The notes under the pieces are model-generated. The model worked only from the letters and a program-made list of their open reading frames with translations. It did not search any database and was not told the origin of the DNA. Shown in pieces: positions 1 through 8,069 of a stretch of DNA of 13,022 bases. Where the stretch lies: the NCBI GenBank assembly GCA_028819955.1, contig JAPPKP010000207.1, forward strand, positions 1 through 13,022, read 5' to 3'. The stretch's first letter is position 1. The number at the start of each line of letters is the position of its first letter. A program made the translations under genes and the position numbers. Source of the DNA: Rhodospirillaceae bacterium (GTDB lineage: Bacteria; Pseudomonadota; Alphaproteobacteria; UBA828).

Positions 1-1962
1 ACGGCGATCGTCGAGGGCCTCGCCCAGCGCATCGTCAACGGCGACGTGCCCGAATCGCTCAGGGACAAGCGGCTGCTGGCTCTCGATCTCGGGGCAATGG
101 TGGCCGGAGCCAAGTTCCGCGGCGAGTTCGAGGAGCGTCTGAAGGCGGTGTTGACCGAGGTCAACGCGGCGGCAGGCGAGATCGTGATGTTCATCGACGA
201 GCTGCACACGCTGGTGGGCGCCGGCGCGGCCGAAGGCGCGATGGATGCCTCCAACCTGCTCAAGCCCGCCCTGGCCCGGGGGGAGCTGCATTGCGTGGGC
301 GCAACCACCCTGGACGAATACCGCAAGCATGTGGAGAAGGACGCGGCGCTGGCCCGGCGGTTCCAGCCCGTCTACGTGTCCGAGCCGACGGTCGAGGACA
401 CGGTCTCCATCCTGCGCGGACTTAAAGAGAAATACGAGGTCCACCACGGCGTCGCCATCACCGACAACGCCATCGTCGCGGCGGCCACGCTCTCCAATCG
501 CTACATCACCGATCGCTTCCTGCCCGACAAGGCCATCGACCTTGTCGACGAGGCCGCGAGCAGGCTCAGGATGGAGATCGACTCCAAGCCGGAGGAGCTG
601 GACGAGCTCGACCGGCGCATCATCCAGCTCAAGATCGAGCGGGAGGCGCTGAAGAAGGAGACCGACGAGCGCTCACGCGACCGGCTCGAAGCGCTCGGCG
701 AGGAGCTTGCCGCGCTGGAGAAGCGCTCGGCCGACCGGACTGCGGTCTGGCTTGCCGAGAAGGAGCGCCTCTCGGGCGGGCAACGGATCAAGGAGAAGCT
801 CGATGGCGCCCGGAGCGCCCTCGAGGTCGCGCAGCGGAACGGCGATCTAGCGCGGGCGGGCGAGCTTGCCTACGGGGTCATTCCCGAGCTCGAGAGAGAG
901 CTCGGCGCCCTGGCATCCGCCACCCACGAGCCGCTCCTCGACGAGGCGGTGAAGCCCTCCCACATCGCGGGCGTGGTCTCGCGCTGGACCGGCATCCCGG
1001 TGGACAAGATGCTGGAGGGCGAGCGCGAGAAGCTGCTCCACATGGAGCGCTCGCTGCGTGAGCGTGTGGTGGGGCAGGAGGAGGCGGTGGTCGCCGTCAG
1101 CAACGCCGTGCGCCGCGCCCGGGCCGGCCTGCAGGACGCGGACCGCCCGACCGGCTCCTTCCTCTTCCTCGGCCCCACCGGCGTGGGCAAGACCGAGCTG
1201 GTCAAGACGCTGGCCGCGTTCCTCTTCGACGACGAGGCGGCGATGATCCGCATCGACATGTCGGAGTACATGGAGAAGCACGCGGTCGCCCGCCTGATCG
1301 GCGCCCCGCCCGGCTATGTCGGCTACGACGAGGGCGGCGCGCTCACCGAGGCCGTACGCCGTCGCCCCTACCAGGTGATCCTCTTCGACGAGATCGAGAA
1401 GGCCCACGGCGATGTCTTCAACCTGCTGCTGCAGGTGCTGGACGACGGGCGCCTCACCGATGGGCACGGGCGCACGGTGGATTTCCGCAACACCGTGATC
1501 ATCATGACCTCCAACCTGGGCGGCGAGATCATGGCGGCGCAGCCGGAGGGAGAGGAGTCGAGCGCGGTGCGCGAGCCGGTGATGGAGCTGATGCGGGCGC
1601 ATTTTCGGCCAGAGTTCCTCAACCGGCTGGACGAGATCATCCTGTTCCACCGCCTGGGCCGCGCGCACATGGGGGCCATCGTCGATATCCAGATCGGCCA
1701 CCTCGCCCGCCGGCTGAGCGAGCGCAAGATCGTGCTGGAGCTCGACGATGCTGCGCGAGCCTGGCTCGGCGAGGCCGGCTACGACGCGGCCTACGGGGCG
1801 CGGCCGCTGAAGCGCGTCATCCAGCGCAGCCTGCAGAACCCGCTCGCCCAGCTCATCGTCGCCGGCCGGCTCGGCGACGGCGAGACGGTGCGCGTCTCGG
1901 CTGACGCCGATGGCCTGGTCATCGACGGGCACGATAGCGACGCGCTCGCCAGCGCAGCGTAG
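1..1962 (+). CDS. clpB: ATP-dependent chaperone ClpB (Hsp104-type disaggregase), 5' end missing
   Basis: A hexameric cytosolic AAA+ disaggregase that threads aggregated proteins through its pore, working with DnaK. The reading frame is open from base 1, so the gene starts outside the window; 653 residues are visible of the roughly 860 usual for the family. The first visible residues, [10 protein letters not shown], directly follow where the first Walker A should be, so the N-domain and that motif are missing. Numbered from base 1: NBD1 Walker B is FIDELH (Asp66, Glu67); the coiled-coil middle domain, which separates ClpB from ClpA and ClpC, spans about 195-320; NBD2 Walker A is GPTGVGKT (391-398); NBD2 Walker B is LFDE (Asp463, Glu464). 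The arginine finger lies in [10 protein letters not shown] (Arg542) and sensor 2 in GARPLKR (Arg601). All visible motifs are intact. It converges on the M23 gene with 81 bases between them. The heat-shock promoter, if any, lies outside the window. Confidence 0.97.
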   Translation, partial: TAIVEGLAQRIVNGDVPESLRDKRLLALDLGAMVAGAKFRGEFEERLKAVLTEVNAAAGEIVMFIDELHTLVGAGAAEGAMDASNLLKPALARGELHCVGATTLDEYRKHVEKDAALARRFQPVYVSEPTVEDTVSILRGLKEKYEVHHGVAITDNAIVAAATLSNRYITDRFLPDKAIDLVDEAASRLRMEIDSKPEELDELDRRIIQLKIEREALKKETDERSRDRLEALGEELAALEKRSADRTAVWLAEKERLSGGQRIKEKLDGARSALEVAQRNGDLARAGELAYGVIPELERELGALASATHEPLLDEAVKPSHIAGVVSRWTGIPVDKMLEGEREKLLHMERSLRERVVGQEEAVVAVSNAVRRARAGLQDADRPTGSFLFLGPTGVGKTELVKTLAAFLFDDEAAMIRIDMSEYMEKHAVARLIGAPPGYVGYDEGGALTEAVRRRPYQVILFDEIEKAHGDVFNLLLQVLDDGRLTDGHGRTVDFRNTVIIMTSNLGGEIMAAQPEGEESSAVREPVMELMRAHFRPEFLNRLDEIILFHRLGRAHMGAIVDIQIGHLARRLSERKIVLELDDAARAWLGEAGYDAAYGARPLKRVIQRSLQNPLAQLIVAGRLGDGETVRVSADADGLVIDGHDSDALASAA

Positions 1963-1996
1963 CGGCGGCGCTCAACTGTTCAGACGGGGAGATTGC

Positions 1997-2015
1997 GCGA
2001 CGCGTGTGCCGTCGC
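1997..2015. terminator. Short GC stem-loop between convergent clpB and M23 genes, possible weak terminator
   Basis: GCGACG (1997-2002) and CGTCGC (2010-2015) can pair as a 6-bp stem with a 7-base loop, in the 81-base gap where two genes converge. No T-run follows on either strand, so it is not a classical intrinsic terminator. It could stop transcription weakly both ways, or be chance in a GC-rich gap. Confidence 0.25.
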
Positions 2016-2043
2016 AGGTCGTGTTCCTGGCGAGACGTCCGGG

Positions 2044-5010
2044 CTAACGGTTGGCGAGCTTGGTGATCACCGGCACTTCTGCCAGCAGGATCGTGATCTT
2101 CTGCACCTGCGCCTGAAATGCGGCCAACTCGCTGCCCTTCAGCTTGCGGCCGGAGGGCAGCTTGAGCGTCATCGGGTTGATCCGCTTGTTGCCCCGCATC
2201 ACCTCGTAGTGCAGGTGCGGCCCGGTCGACATCCCGGTGTTGCCGACGTAAGCGATGACCTGCCCTTGGCGCACCCGCTTGCCTCTCTTCATGCCCTTCG
2301 CGTAGCCGCTGAGATGGGCGTAACCGGTGCTATAGGTGCTGTTGTGGCGGACTCGGATGTATTTGCCGAAGTTACCGTGCCAGCCGATCATCGTGATGGT
2401 CCCGTCGCCGCCGGCGTAGATCGGCGTGCCGACAGGCGCCGCGAAATCGACTCCCAAGTGCTTCTTGTTGTAGCCAAGGATCGGGTGCTTGCGCATGCCG
2501 TAGCCCGACGAGAGCCGTGCGCCGTTGATCGGCGTGCGCATCAGGGCCTTGCGCACGCTCGCACCCGCAACGTCGAGATAGTCCGCAGGCCCCTCGTCGG
2601 GTTCGAAGCGGAATAGCTCGACCTCGCGATCGCCGACCTCGAGCTTGGCGTAGAGAATGGGGCCGTTCTCCACGAACTCGCCGTCCCTGTTGAACACCGC
2701 TTCGTAGAGGACTTCGAAACGGTTGCCGCGCTGAATTTCCCGCTGGAAGTCCACGTCGTAGCTGAAGATGTGCACCATCTCCATGAGGACTTGGTTCGGC
2801 ATTCCCGCGGCGCGCGCCGAGACGTAAAGACTGGATTTGATCGTGCCTGCTTTCCGTTGCAGGACGCGGTCGAGCGGCCGGTCCACCACGCTCGGCAGGA
2901 AAATGCCGTCCTCGCCGCGGGTGACCACGACATCGCGGTCTGCCGCCACGTCGAGGGCGAGCGCGGCGAGCCTCGGGCTGCCCTTCGACCCGTTCTGCGG
3001 CTCGAACGCGAGGGAAAGCGTCTGGCCGACCCGCAGCTTGCGCGGATTGTGAACCTTGCGGAAAGCGACGATTGCGGCCTCCGCCTCCTCGCGTGTGCCG
3101 CCGGCGCGGGTCAGCGCCACCGATAACGTGTCGCCCCTCCGGATAACCACCGCCTTGCGTACCAGGCCGTCGTCTCCGTCATGAGGGATGCCGGCAAGGT
3201 CGCTGAAGGAACCGTTGACGGTGCCCTTGATGACCGGAAGGACGGTTCCGTTGACGGTGCCGCTATGGGGGTCGGCCGCGCCTTGCGGCTCAGGTCCAGG
3301 TGGGACGGTGGCGATCGGCGCGGCGGCGGCGACGAATGCGCCAGTCATCACCAGGCCGCGGTCGGCTACGCTCGGCCCTTCGCGCTGCGGATTGTCCGCG
3401 GGCGGTTCGGCAACTGCGGCAACGCGCGTGAGCGGAGAGGTCATGAGCCCAAGCCGATCGACCTCCTCCGCGTCGAAGTAACCGCTCGCGACACGGCTCA
3501 CCTTGACGTAGCGATCGTCGCCAACCCGTAGCGCAACAGCCTTGAGAGTGTCTGCGCCGGTCTCGTCGATGCTCGTGACAAGGGTGATCTCTTGTCCGAC
3601 GCGAAGCCGCCTGAGGTTGAACAGCTTGCGGGCCGCCTGAATGGCGCGGTCCGCCTCGACTCGGTCGATCCCGTGTCGCCGCAGGATCGCCATGAGCGTA
3701 TCGCCCGATCGTACCGTGATGCTTGTGGCAGACGGCGGCAGGGCGTCGGTTACATCGGCCGGTGCTGCGATCGGCGCCGTCCGGTCCACCTCGGCGGCTA
3801 TGGCCACTGCGCGCGGACGGGCGGGCACGGGCGGCTCTTTCGTAATGCGACTGGAGAAACGTCCTTTCTCCCCGCGCTCCACGATGATGTGCCGACCCTT
3901 CGGGAGCTCGATATCCAGCAAAGCGATGCGCGGCTCGAAGCCCTCCACCGGCTTCTTGGTCACACGCACCTTGACGCCGGCGGGCAAGCGCCGCGGGTTG
4001 AACACGCGGCGCAAGCTATGCACGAGCGCATCCGCTTCGGGTCTGCGCACGTCCGCGTCCAGCAGCACATCCATCAGGGTGCGGCCCGAACGCAGCGTGC
4101 GGCTCAGCTCAATCAACTCAGGATCATCAGGGTGCTGGGGACCATCGTAGCGCGCGGCGTCAGCGCTAGTCTGGTCCGCGCTATCGGTGTCTGTCTCGAC
4201 CGCCTCGCGGGTCGGTTTCTGCGGCGGAACGGTCTCCCCCACGACCAGCGCAGGGTCGGCCTGCAGCCCTGCAGTGCGGAGCGCTGAGGCCGTGGTGCGG
4301 CGTGAGGCGAAGCCCTTGCCATCGGTGCGGACAACCGCCACCGCTTCGTCGTCGTCGAGGTAGAGCGCAACGCCGATCAAATGCGGGGCGCCGTTCGCCC
4401 CGCGCCCCGCCACGATCGTAATCTTGTGGCCCGGCATCAGGTCGCGCGGGTCGAAGACTGCTCGCAGCGCACCCACAACGGCGTCCACGGTCTGCCCGTC
4501 GACACCGTTGCGGAGCAGGATGCCGCCGATCGTCTGATTGCGCCGCACGGTCACGGTGCGGCCGTCGCGCTCGAACGCGACATCGGAGAGCGAAACGGGC
4601 ATGGCAAGGGGGACGCTGGTGCGCCGCGCGCTGTAGCCGCCCTTCGCGGTACGATTCGCCTCGACATACCGGCCCGGCCGCGTCTCTACGCTGACCGCGA
4701 CCGGAACGCGACGTTGCTCCCCTTCCACTCGGAACAGGAGCCGAACCTCGCGGCCGACCGACATGCGCCGCAGATTCGTTCGTTTCTGGATCGCCCTGAT
4801 GATTCGGTCGGCGTCGACGGCGCGCACGCCTGAGCGGTTCAACAGGACGGACAGGCTATCGCCGCGCCCGACGCGAAGGGTCTCCAACTCCGCTTCGGTT
4901 TCCGCCGATGCGAGCGCCGTCTGGATTGGCGCAACCAGGGCCACGGCAACTGCCGCGACCAGCGCGAGCGCCGCTATTCGGCCTATCCAACGGCGTGATC
5001 CGCGACCCAT
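2044..5010 (-). CDS. Periplasmic M23-family (LytM-type) peptidoglycan endopeptidase with five tandem LysM/OapA-like repeats
   Basis: A zinc metalloendopeptidase expected to cut peptide crosslinks in murein. I chose the ATG at 5010 (988 aa) because it directly precedes a signal sequence: basic MGRGSRRWIGR, a hydrophobic core (about 12-27), then ALASA as a likely cleavage site. The frame stays open upstream to a TTG at 5109 and an ATG at 5046; a G-rich AAGGGGG lies about 12 bases upstream of 5010. Five similar modules of about 85-90 residues sit at roughly 45-131, 150-239, 303-390, 429-517 and 619-708. Each opens with a pattern like VRSGDTLMAILRR, then a helix and a segment like NPRKLRVGQ. Ala/Pro-rich or acidic linkers separate them. 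The M23 domain (about 834-950) keeps the zinc and catalytic residues: HLGVD (His851, Asp855), YAHL (His899) and HLH (His932, His934). At 988 residues it is about twice the size of E. coli MepM (about 440). The substrate bond is not determined by sequence. Confidence 0.92.
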   Translation of the reverse strand: MGRGSRRWIGRIAALALVAAVAVALVAPIQTALASAETEAELETLRVGRGDSLSVLLNRSGVRAVDADRIIRAIQKRTNLRRMSVGREVRLLFRVEGEQRRVPVAVSVETRPGRYVEANRTAKGGYSARRTSVPLAMPVSLSDVAFERDGRTVTVRRNQTIGGILLRNGVDGQTVDAVVGALRAVFDPRDLMPGHKITIVAGRGANGAPHLIGVALYLDDDEAVAVVRTDGKGFASRRTTASALRTAGLQADPALVVGETVPPQKPTREAVETDTDSADQTSADAARYDGPQHPDDPELIELSRTLRSGRTLMDVLLDADVRRPEADALVHSLRRVFNPRRLPAGVKVRVTKKPVEGFEPRIALLDIELPKGRHIIVERGEKGRFSSRITKEPPVPARPRAVAIAAEVDRTAPIAAPADVTDALPPSATSITVRSGDTLMAILRRHGIDRVEADRAIQAARKLFNLRRLRVGQEITLVTSIDETGADTLKAVALRVGDDRYVKVSRVASGYFDAEEVDRLGLMTSPLTRVAAVAEPPADNPQREGPSVADRGLVMTGAFVAAAAPIATVPPGPEPQGAADPHSGTVNGTVLPVIKGTVNGSFSDLAGIPHDGDDGLVRKAVVIRRGDTLSVALTRAGGTREEAEAAIVAFRKVHNPRKLRVGQTLSLAFEPQNGSKGSPRLAALALDVAADRDVVVTRGEDGIFLPSVVDRPLDRVLQRKAGTIKSSLYVSARAAGMPNQVLMEMVHIFSYDVDFQREIQRGNRFEVLYEAVFNRDGEFVENGPILYAKLEVGDREVELFRFEPDEGPADYLDVAGASVRKALMRTPINGARLSSGYGMRKHPILGYNKKHLGVDFAAPVGTPIYAGGDGTITMIGWHGNFGKYIRVRHNSTYSTGYAHLSGYAKGMKRGKRVRQGQVIAYVGNTGMSTGPHLHYEVMRGNKRINPMTLKLPSGRKLKGSELAAFQAQVQKITILLAEVPVITKLANR
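3212..3261 (-). repeat. 14-base direct repeat in the M23 gene linker (Gly-Thr-Val-Asn-Gly twice)
   Basis: The 14-base sequence CCGTTGACGGTGCC occurs exactly at 3212-3225 and again at 3248-3261, 36 bases apart, so both copies are in the same frame. They encode the doubled GTVNG in the Ala/Pro-rich linker between modules 4 and 5. This probably reflects a small local duplication in an unstructured linker. Confidence 0.7.
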
Positions 5011-5080
5011 ACTCCGAATCAGCCCCCTTAACACGCACGAATCCATCGATTCTTGAGACAGAATCGGCAAGCCATTACCG

Positions 5081-5109
5081 ACAGTGATGGTACGAGAGCG
5101 CCCTGTCAA
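5081..5109 (-). promoter_or_regulatory. Candidate promoter for the M23 gene (perfect -35, weak -10)
   Basis: On the minus strand a perfect TTGACA lies at 5109-5104. Seventeen bases on is CACTGT (5086-5081), a poor match to TATAAT. The position would give a leader of about 70 bases before the chosen ATG at 5010, which supports that start over the TTG at 5109. Alphaproteobacterial -10 boxes are often weakly conserved, so the call is tentative. Confidence 0.33.
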
Positions 5110-5114
5110 TCACT

Positions 5115-5124
5115 TGCTTAAGCA
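5115..5124. promoter_or_regulatory. Palindrome TGCTTAAGCA just upstream of the candidate -35 box
   Basis: A perfect 10-base palindrome sits five bases upstream of the TTGACA box of the M23 gene, in an AT-richer patch than its surroundings. The position would suit an activator or repressor half-site pair. A single 10-base palindrome can arise by chance and no known operator is recognised. Confidence 0.2.
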
Positions 5125-5163
5125 TGCCTCGCCGGCATATCCAGTATCCCGGCACGGAAGTCC

Positions 5164-5194
5164 GCCGTCAGCGTCCAAGGCCCGCCTTGACGGC
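5164..5194. repeat. Inverted repeat downstream of the DUF465 gene
   Basis: GCCGTCA (5164-5170) and TGACGGC (5188-5194) form a 7-bp stem. The 17-base loop contains a second pairing (CCAAGG/CCTTG-like, 5175-5189 region). It starts five bases past the DUF465 stop codon, where a terminator or mRNA 3'-end structure would be expected. There is no T-run on the minus strand after it, so I do not call a Rho-independent terminator. Confidence 0.3.
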
Positions 5195-5198
5195 CCAC

Positions 5199-5447
5199 CT
5201 AGCGACGGCTGTGAGCCCCCGAGCGACGGTCTTCACCCGCCGCAGCCGTTCGCAACCGTGTTATCTCGTCCTTGACCTTGAGTTTTCGCCGCTTCAGGTG
5301 GGTCAGCGACAGTCCGTCCGGCGCTGGCCGTCCGGCCTCTTCCTGGATAGCCCGCTCGAGTCCGGCATGCCTCGCGGCAAGCGTAGCGAGATAGTCGTCG
5401 ACCCCAATTTCGAAGGCCAGCGTGGCAGGGTCGAGCCGCGAGTACAT
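5199..5447 (-). CDS. Small DUF465 (YdcH-type) protein
   Basis: An 82-residue protein of the DUF465/YdcH family, small cytosolic helical proteins common in Proteobacteria whose function is not established. The family signature is clear at about 23-65: RHAGLERAIQEE, then RPAPD, then LKRRKLKVKDEI, which reads as two helices in a hairpin with a proline-containing turn. The basic, disordered-looking tail after residue 66 is longer than in many members, which run about 60-75 residues. The ATG at 5447 is the natural start; the upstream ribosome-binding site is weak. It lies 188 bases upstream of the M23 gene on the same strand, but a candidate promoter and an inverted repeat lie between them, so cotranscription is uncertain. 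The upstream region is shared divergently with the sugar-phosphate transferase gene. Confidence 0.85.
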   Translation of the reverse strand: MYSRLDPATLAFEIGVDDYLATLAARHAGLERAIQEEAGRPAPDGLSLTHLKRRKLKVKDEITRLRTAAAGEDRRSGAHSRR

Positions 5448-5676
5448 CAGTTATTGGATCTCACTGGAACGGTCTCGTTGAAGCTCTCTATGAGGCGAAC
5501 CGGGAGCACCTGCGAATCTGTCGCCAGTATGTCATACCGCGCGCCCGGCCGCCACGACGTATCGCGTCGGAGTGAATGAGCCGTCAGGTTCGCTCGTCTA
5601 CACTTCTCAATGTTCACGCTTGATATGACTGATCAGATTGCTCCCACATGGAGGCAAGGGTGATAACGGTTAGTGG
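5448..5676. other. Divergent intergenic region, likely holding promoters for both sides
   Basis: A 229-base gap between the leftward DUF465 gene and the rightward transferase gene. It is visibly less GC-rich than the coding regions, notably around 5600-5675. No -35/-10 pair convinced me on either strand. A TGATCA palindrome is at 5629-5634. A 21-codon reading frame starts at the ATG at 5648, behind no clear ribosome-binding site, and ends at 5713, overlapping an in-frame GTG of the transferase. No RNA gene was recognised. Confidence 0.5.
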
Positions 5677-6747
5677 GTGGCCTGCGAATATGGCGCCCCG
5701 ACGAGTGCGGTGAGCCTTACGGCTTCGCTCTTAGCGGGCGTCGCGAGCGCCGTGGTTGCGGCCGCATTGACCGGTCTCGCGCGTGCGCTGCTCCGGCGCC
5801 AGGGTGTCATGGATCGGCCCAACGAGCGGTCGAGCCATCAAGCCGCGGTACCACGAGGCGGCGGAATCCCCGTCATCGGCGTCCTGCTCGCAGCGTGGCT
5901 CGCGCTTTGGCTCACAAGCGCCTCCGATAGCTCGGGACCGCTCTTCTGGATTGCCCTCGTGGGCGCGCTGGGGCTCGCTGGGGTCTCCTGGCTCGATGAT
6001 TTGCAGGGCAACCTTCCGGTCTTCCTTCGGCTTGCGGCGCAGGTTCTGGCGGTTGGCGCGGGTATCGCCTCGCTCCCCGGCGATGGCCTTATTCTTCAGG
6101 GGACCGTTCCAGCCCTCGTCGATCACGCGCTGGCGGCTGCGGCCTGGCTCTGGTTCGTGAACCTGTTCAACTTCATGGACGGGATCGACGGGCTCAGCGG
6201 CACCGAGGGCGCGAGCCTTGGGCTCGGCGCGTTCCTGCTTGCCTTGCTGGGTGCCGCGCCGGCCTGGCTCGGGCCGCTCGGGCTGGCGCTCGCCGGTGTC
6301 TCAATCGGCTTTCTGCTTTGGAACTGGCATCCCGCCAAGATCTTTCTTGGCGACGTGGGGAGCATTCCGCTGGGCTATCTGTCCGGATGGCTCATGCTGG
6401 CGCTGGCGGCGGTGGGCGCGTGGCAGGCCGCGCTGCTACTGCCGGCCTACTACTTGGCGGACGCGACGTTCACGTTGGTTCGCCGCCTGCTGCGGGGCGA
6501 ACGCGTGTGGCAGGCGCATCGCGAGCACGTCTATCAGCGGGTGGTGGCGGCCGGCTGGAGTCATGGACGGACGGCCGCAGTGATCGCCGGCCACAACCTA
6601 TTGCTGATAGGGCTTGCGGTCGCGTCACTTCGGGGTTGGGCCGCTGGAGCAGTGGCAATCGCGGCGGGGGCGATGCTCGTCGCGACACTGCTGTGGTATC
6701 TTCACGCCGCCGCTCGGGCATCATGCGGCGCATCGAAACGGGCGTGA
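5677..6747 (+). CDS. Polyprenyl-phosphate sugar-1-phosphate transferase (MraY/WecA/WbpL family)
   Basis: An integral inner-membrane enzyme of glycosyltransferase family 4. It would move a sugar-1-phosphate (GlcNAc, FucNAc or QuiNAc type) from a UDP-sugar onto undecaprenyl phosphate, the first step of O-antigen, capsule or enterobacterial-common-antigen-like glycan assembly. The 356 residues are mostly hydrophobic, consistent with about ten helices. Family motifs seen in order: DRPNERSSH (46-54) followed by PRGGG (59-63); WLDD with the Asp pair 107-108; NFMDGIDG (165-172); GDVGS (225-229); HREHVYQR (281-288), the cytoplasmic loop motif of the WecA/WbpL branch rather than MraY. The start is uncertain: a stop lies two codons upstream of the GTG at 5677, and another in-frame GTG is at 5710; GGAGG and AAGGG lie at 5650-5660, rather far from either. 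It is followed after 42 bases by the dehydratase gene, as wbpL and wbpM sit near each other in Pseudomonas. Confidence 0.9.
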   Translation: MACEYGAPTSAVSLTASLLAGVASAVVAAALTGLARALLRRQGVMDRPNERSSHQAAVPRGGGIPVIGVLLAAWLALWLTSASDSSGPLFWIALVGALGLAGVSWLDDLQGNLPVFLRLAAQVLAVGAGIASLPGDGLILQGTVPALVDHALAAAAWLWFVNLFNFMDGIDGLSGTEGASLGLGAFLLALLGAAPAWLGPLGLALAGVSIGFLLWNWHPAKIFLGDVGSIPLGYLSGWLMLALAAVGAWQAALLLPAYYLADATFTLVRRLLRGERVWQAHREHVYQRVVAAGWSHGRTAAVIAGHNLLLIGLAVASLRGWAAGAVAIAAGAMLVATLLWYLHAAARASCGASKRA

Positions 6748-6789
6748 CATGCGGCGCATCCGGACAGGCTCGACTATCAAACGCTTGAG

Positions 6790-8037
6790 GTGGCGGCCCA
6801 CGACGTGGCCACGGCAGGCGCGTCGTTCTCGCTGGCCCTGATGCTCCGCCACGGGATTGGCAGCATGTTGCGGCGCGGCGCCGGCGGCGAACGCGACATC
6901 GGCGTACGGGCGATCCGCCTCGAAGACCTGCTCGGCCGCCCGCAAGCCGCACCCGACCGCGCCGCCATGCGCACCCTGGTCGAGGGTCGGCGTGTCTGCA
7001 TCACCGGGGCCGGTGGCACCATCGGCGCAGAGCTCGCGCGGCAGATTGCCGACGATGGCCCCGCGCACCTCACCCTGATCGACAACGCCGAGTACAACCT
7101 CTACCGGATCGATCTTGAGCTGGAAGAAGCGCATCCAATCTTATCGCGCAGCGCGGTGCTCGGCGATGTGCGCGACACTGGCAGCGTTGCCGCGACCTTC
7201 TCCAGCGAGCGCCCGGAGCTATTGTTCCACGCGGCGGCGCTCAAGCACGTGCACTTGGTCGAGACCAATCCCAACGAGGGCGTGCTCACCAATGCCGTGG
7301 GCACCCTTAACGTCGCCGACGCCTGCGTCGTCTTCGGTGTCCGATTGATGGTGCTGGTCTCGACCGCCAAGTCGGTCGAGCCCACGAGCGTCATGGGTGC
7401 GACCAAGCGTATCGCCGAGAACTATTGCCAGGCGCTCGCCGGCGCGCCGGCGGCCGGGGGCTTGCGGCTGGTGACGGTGCGCTTCGGCAATGTTATCGGC
7501 TCCTCCGGCTCGGTGGTGCCGCGCTTCCAGCACCAGATCGCCGCCGGCGGGCCGGTGACCGTCACCGATCCCGACGCCGCGCGCTACTTCATGACGGCGC
7601 GAGAGGCGGTGCAGCTTCTGCTTCAAGCATCGGCGCTCGGCGCGAAGGAGGAAAGCGGCGGTGTTTACGCGCTCGACCTGGGCAAGCCCATCAAAATCGT
7701 CGATCTGGCGCGGCAGATGATTCGGCTGGCCGGCCTCACGCCCGACGAGGATATCGAGATCGTCTTCACCGGGCTACGCCCAGGCGAGAAGAGGAACGAG
7801 AGCCTGTTCCATCCGGGCGAACCCATGCTCGTGACCGAGACGCCGGGCATTTTCGAGGCCCGCCTGCGCTCCGCCGATGTTGCCCTGATACGGCGCCGGC
7901 TCGACCAGCTTGCCAGCGCTGCTCGCGACCGGCGCACGGCAGATGCGCTGGCCCTGATGGCGGCACTTGTGCCTGAATATCAGCCGAGCGAGAGCGTTCT
8001 CTCGGACGTTCCGGCGACCGCCGGAATCGCGCTATAG
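6790..8037 (+). CDS. Shortened CapD/WbpM/FlaA1-type nucleotide-sugar 4,6-dehydratase, possibly inactive
   Basis: An extended short-chain dehydrogenase of the UDP-GlcNAc 4,6-dehydratase group that feeds O-antigen or capsule synthesis. It has 415 residues, whereas membrane-bound CapD/WbpM proteins have about 600-650. Residues about 3-22 ([20 protein letters not shown]) look like the first membrane helix of a full-length CapD. The sequence then jumps within about 12 residues to the hinge [10 protein letters not shown] (42-51), so roughly 200 residues are absent: the other three helices and the N-terminal Rossmann-like domain. The catalytic domain looks complete: nucleotide loop [18 protein letters not shown], and [14 protein letters not shown]. 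The active-site segment reads STAK (Ala193, Lys194) and VMGATK (Met202, Lys206). Relatives have STDK, so a proposed catalytic Asp is Ala here. Met for Tyr is normal in the WbpM branch. The start is GTG at 6790 with no good ribosome-binding site; ATG at 6841 is possible. It shares the frame of the transferase gene, whose stop is 42 bases upstream. It may be a decaying gene. Confidence 0.8.
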   Translation: MAAHDVATAGASFSLALMLRHGIGSMLRRGAGGERDIGVRAIRLEDLLGRPQAAPDRAAMRTLVEGRRVCITGAGGTIGAELARQIADDGPAHLTLIDNAEYNLYRIDLELEEAHPILSRSAVLGDVRDTGSVAATFSSERPELLFHAAALKHVHLVETNPNEGVLTNAVGTLNVADACVVFGVRLMVLVSTAKSVEPTSVMGATKRIAENYCQALAGAPAAGGLRLVTVRFGNVIGSSGSVVPRFQHQIAAGGPVTVTDPDAARYFMTAREAVQLLLQASALGAKEESGGVYALDLGKPIKIVDLARQMIRLAGLTPDEDIEIVFTGLRPGEKRNESLFHPGEPMLVTETPGIFEARLRSADVALIRRRLDQLASAARDRRTADALALMAALVPEYQPSESVLSDVPATAGIAL

Positions 8038-8069
8038 CCGGCCACGACGACAGAGCAGGGGGCAACCCA

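Noticed and set aside
847..1932. 361-codon open frame on the minus strand within clpB
   Set aside because: Antisense to a conserved part of ClpB, with His/Leu/Val/Arg-rich sequence and no domain; a by-product of GC-biased third codon positions.
1963..2043. Classical intrinsic terminator after clpB
   Set aside because: A short stem-loop exists but there is no T-run on either strand, so only a weak candidate is reported.
1993..5056. Several plus-strand frames of 60-230 codons opposite the M23 gene
   Set aside because: The minus-strand frame has a signal peptide, five repeats and an intact M23 domain. The plus-strand products show none of these and are Arg/Ala/Gly-rich shadows.
5011..5109. Upstream TTG (5109) or ATG (5046) as start of the M23 protein
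   Set aside because: They would put 12-33 extra residues before a clear signal sequence, and the TTG lies inside the candidate -35 box.
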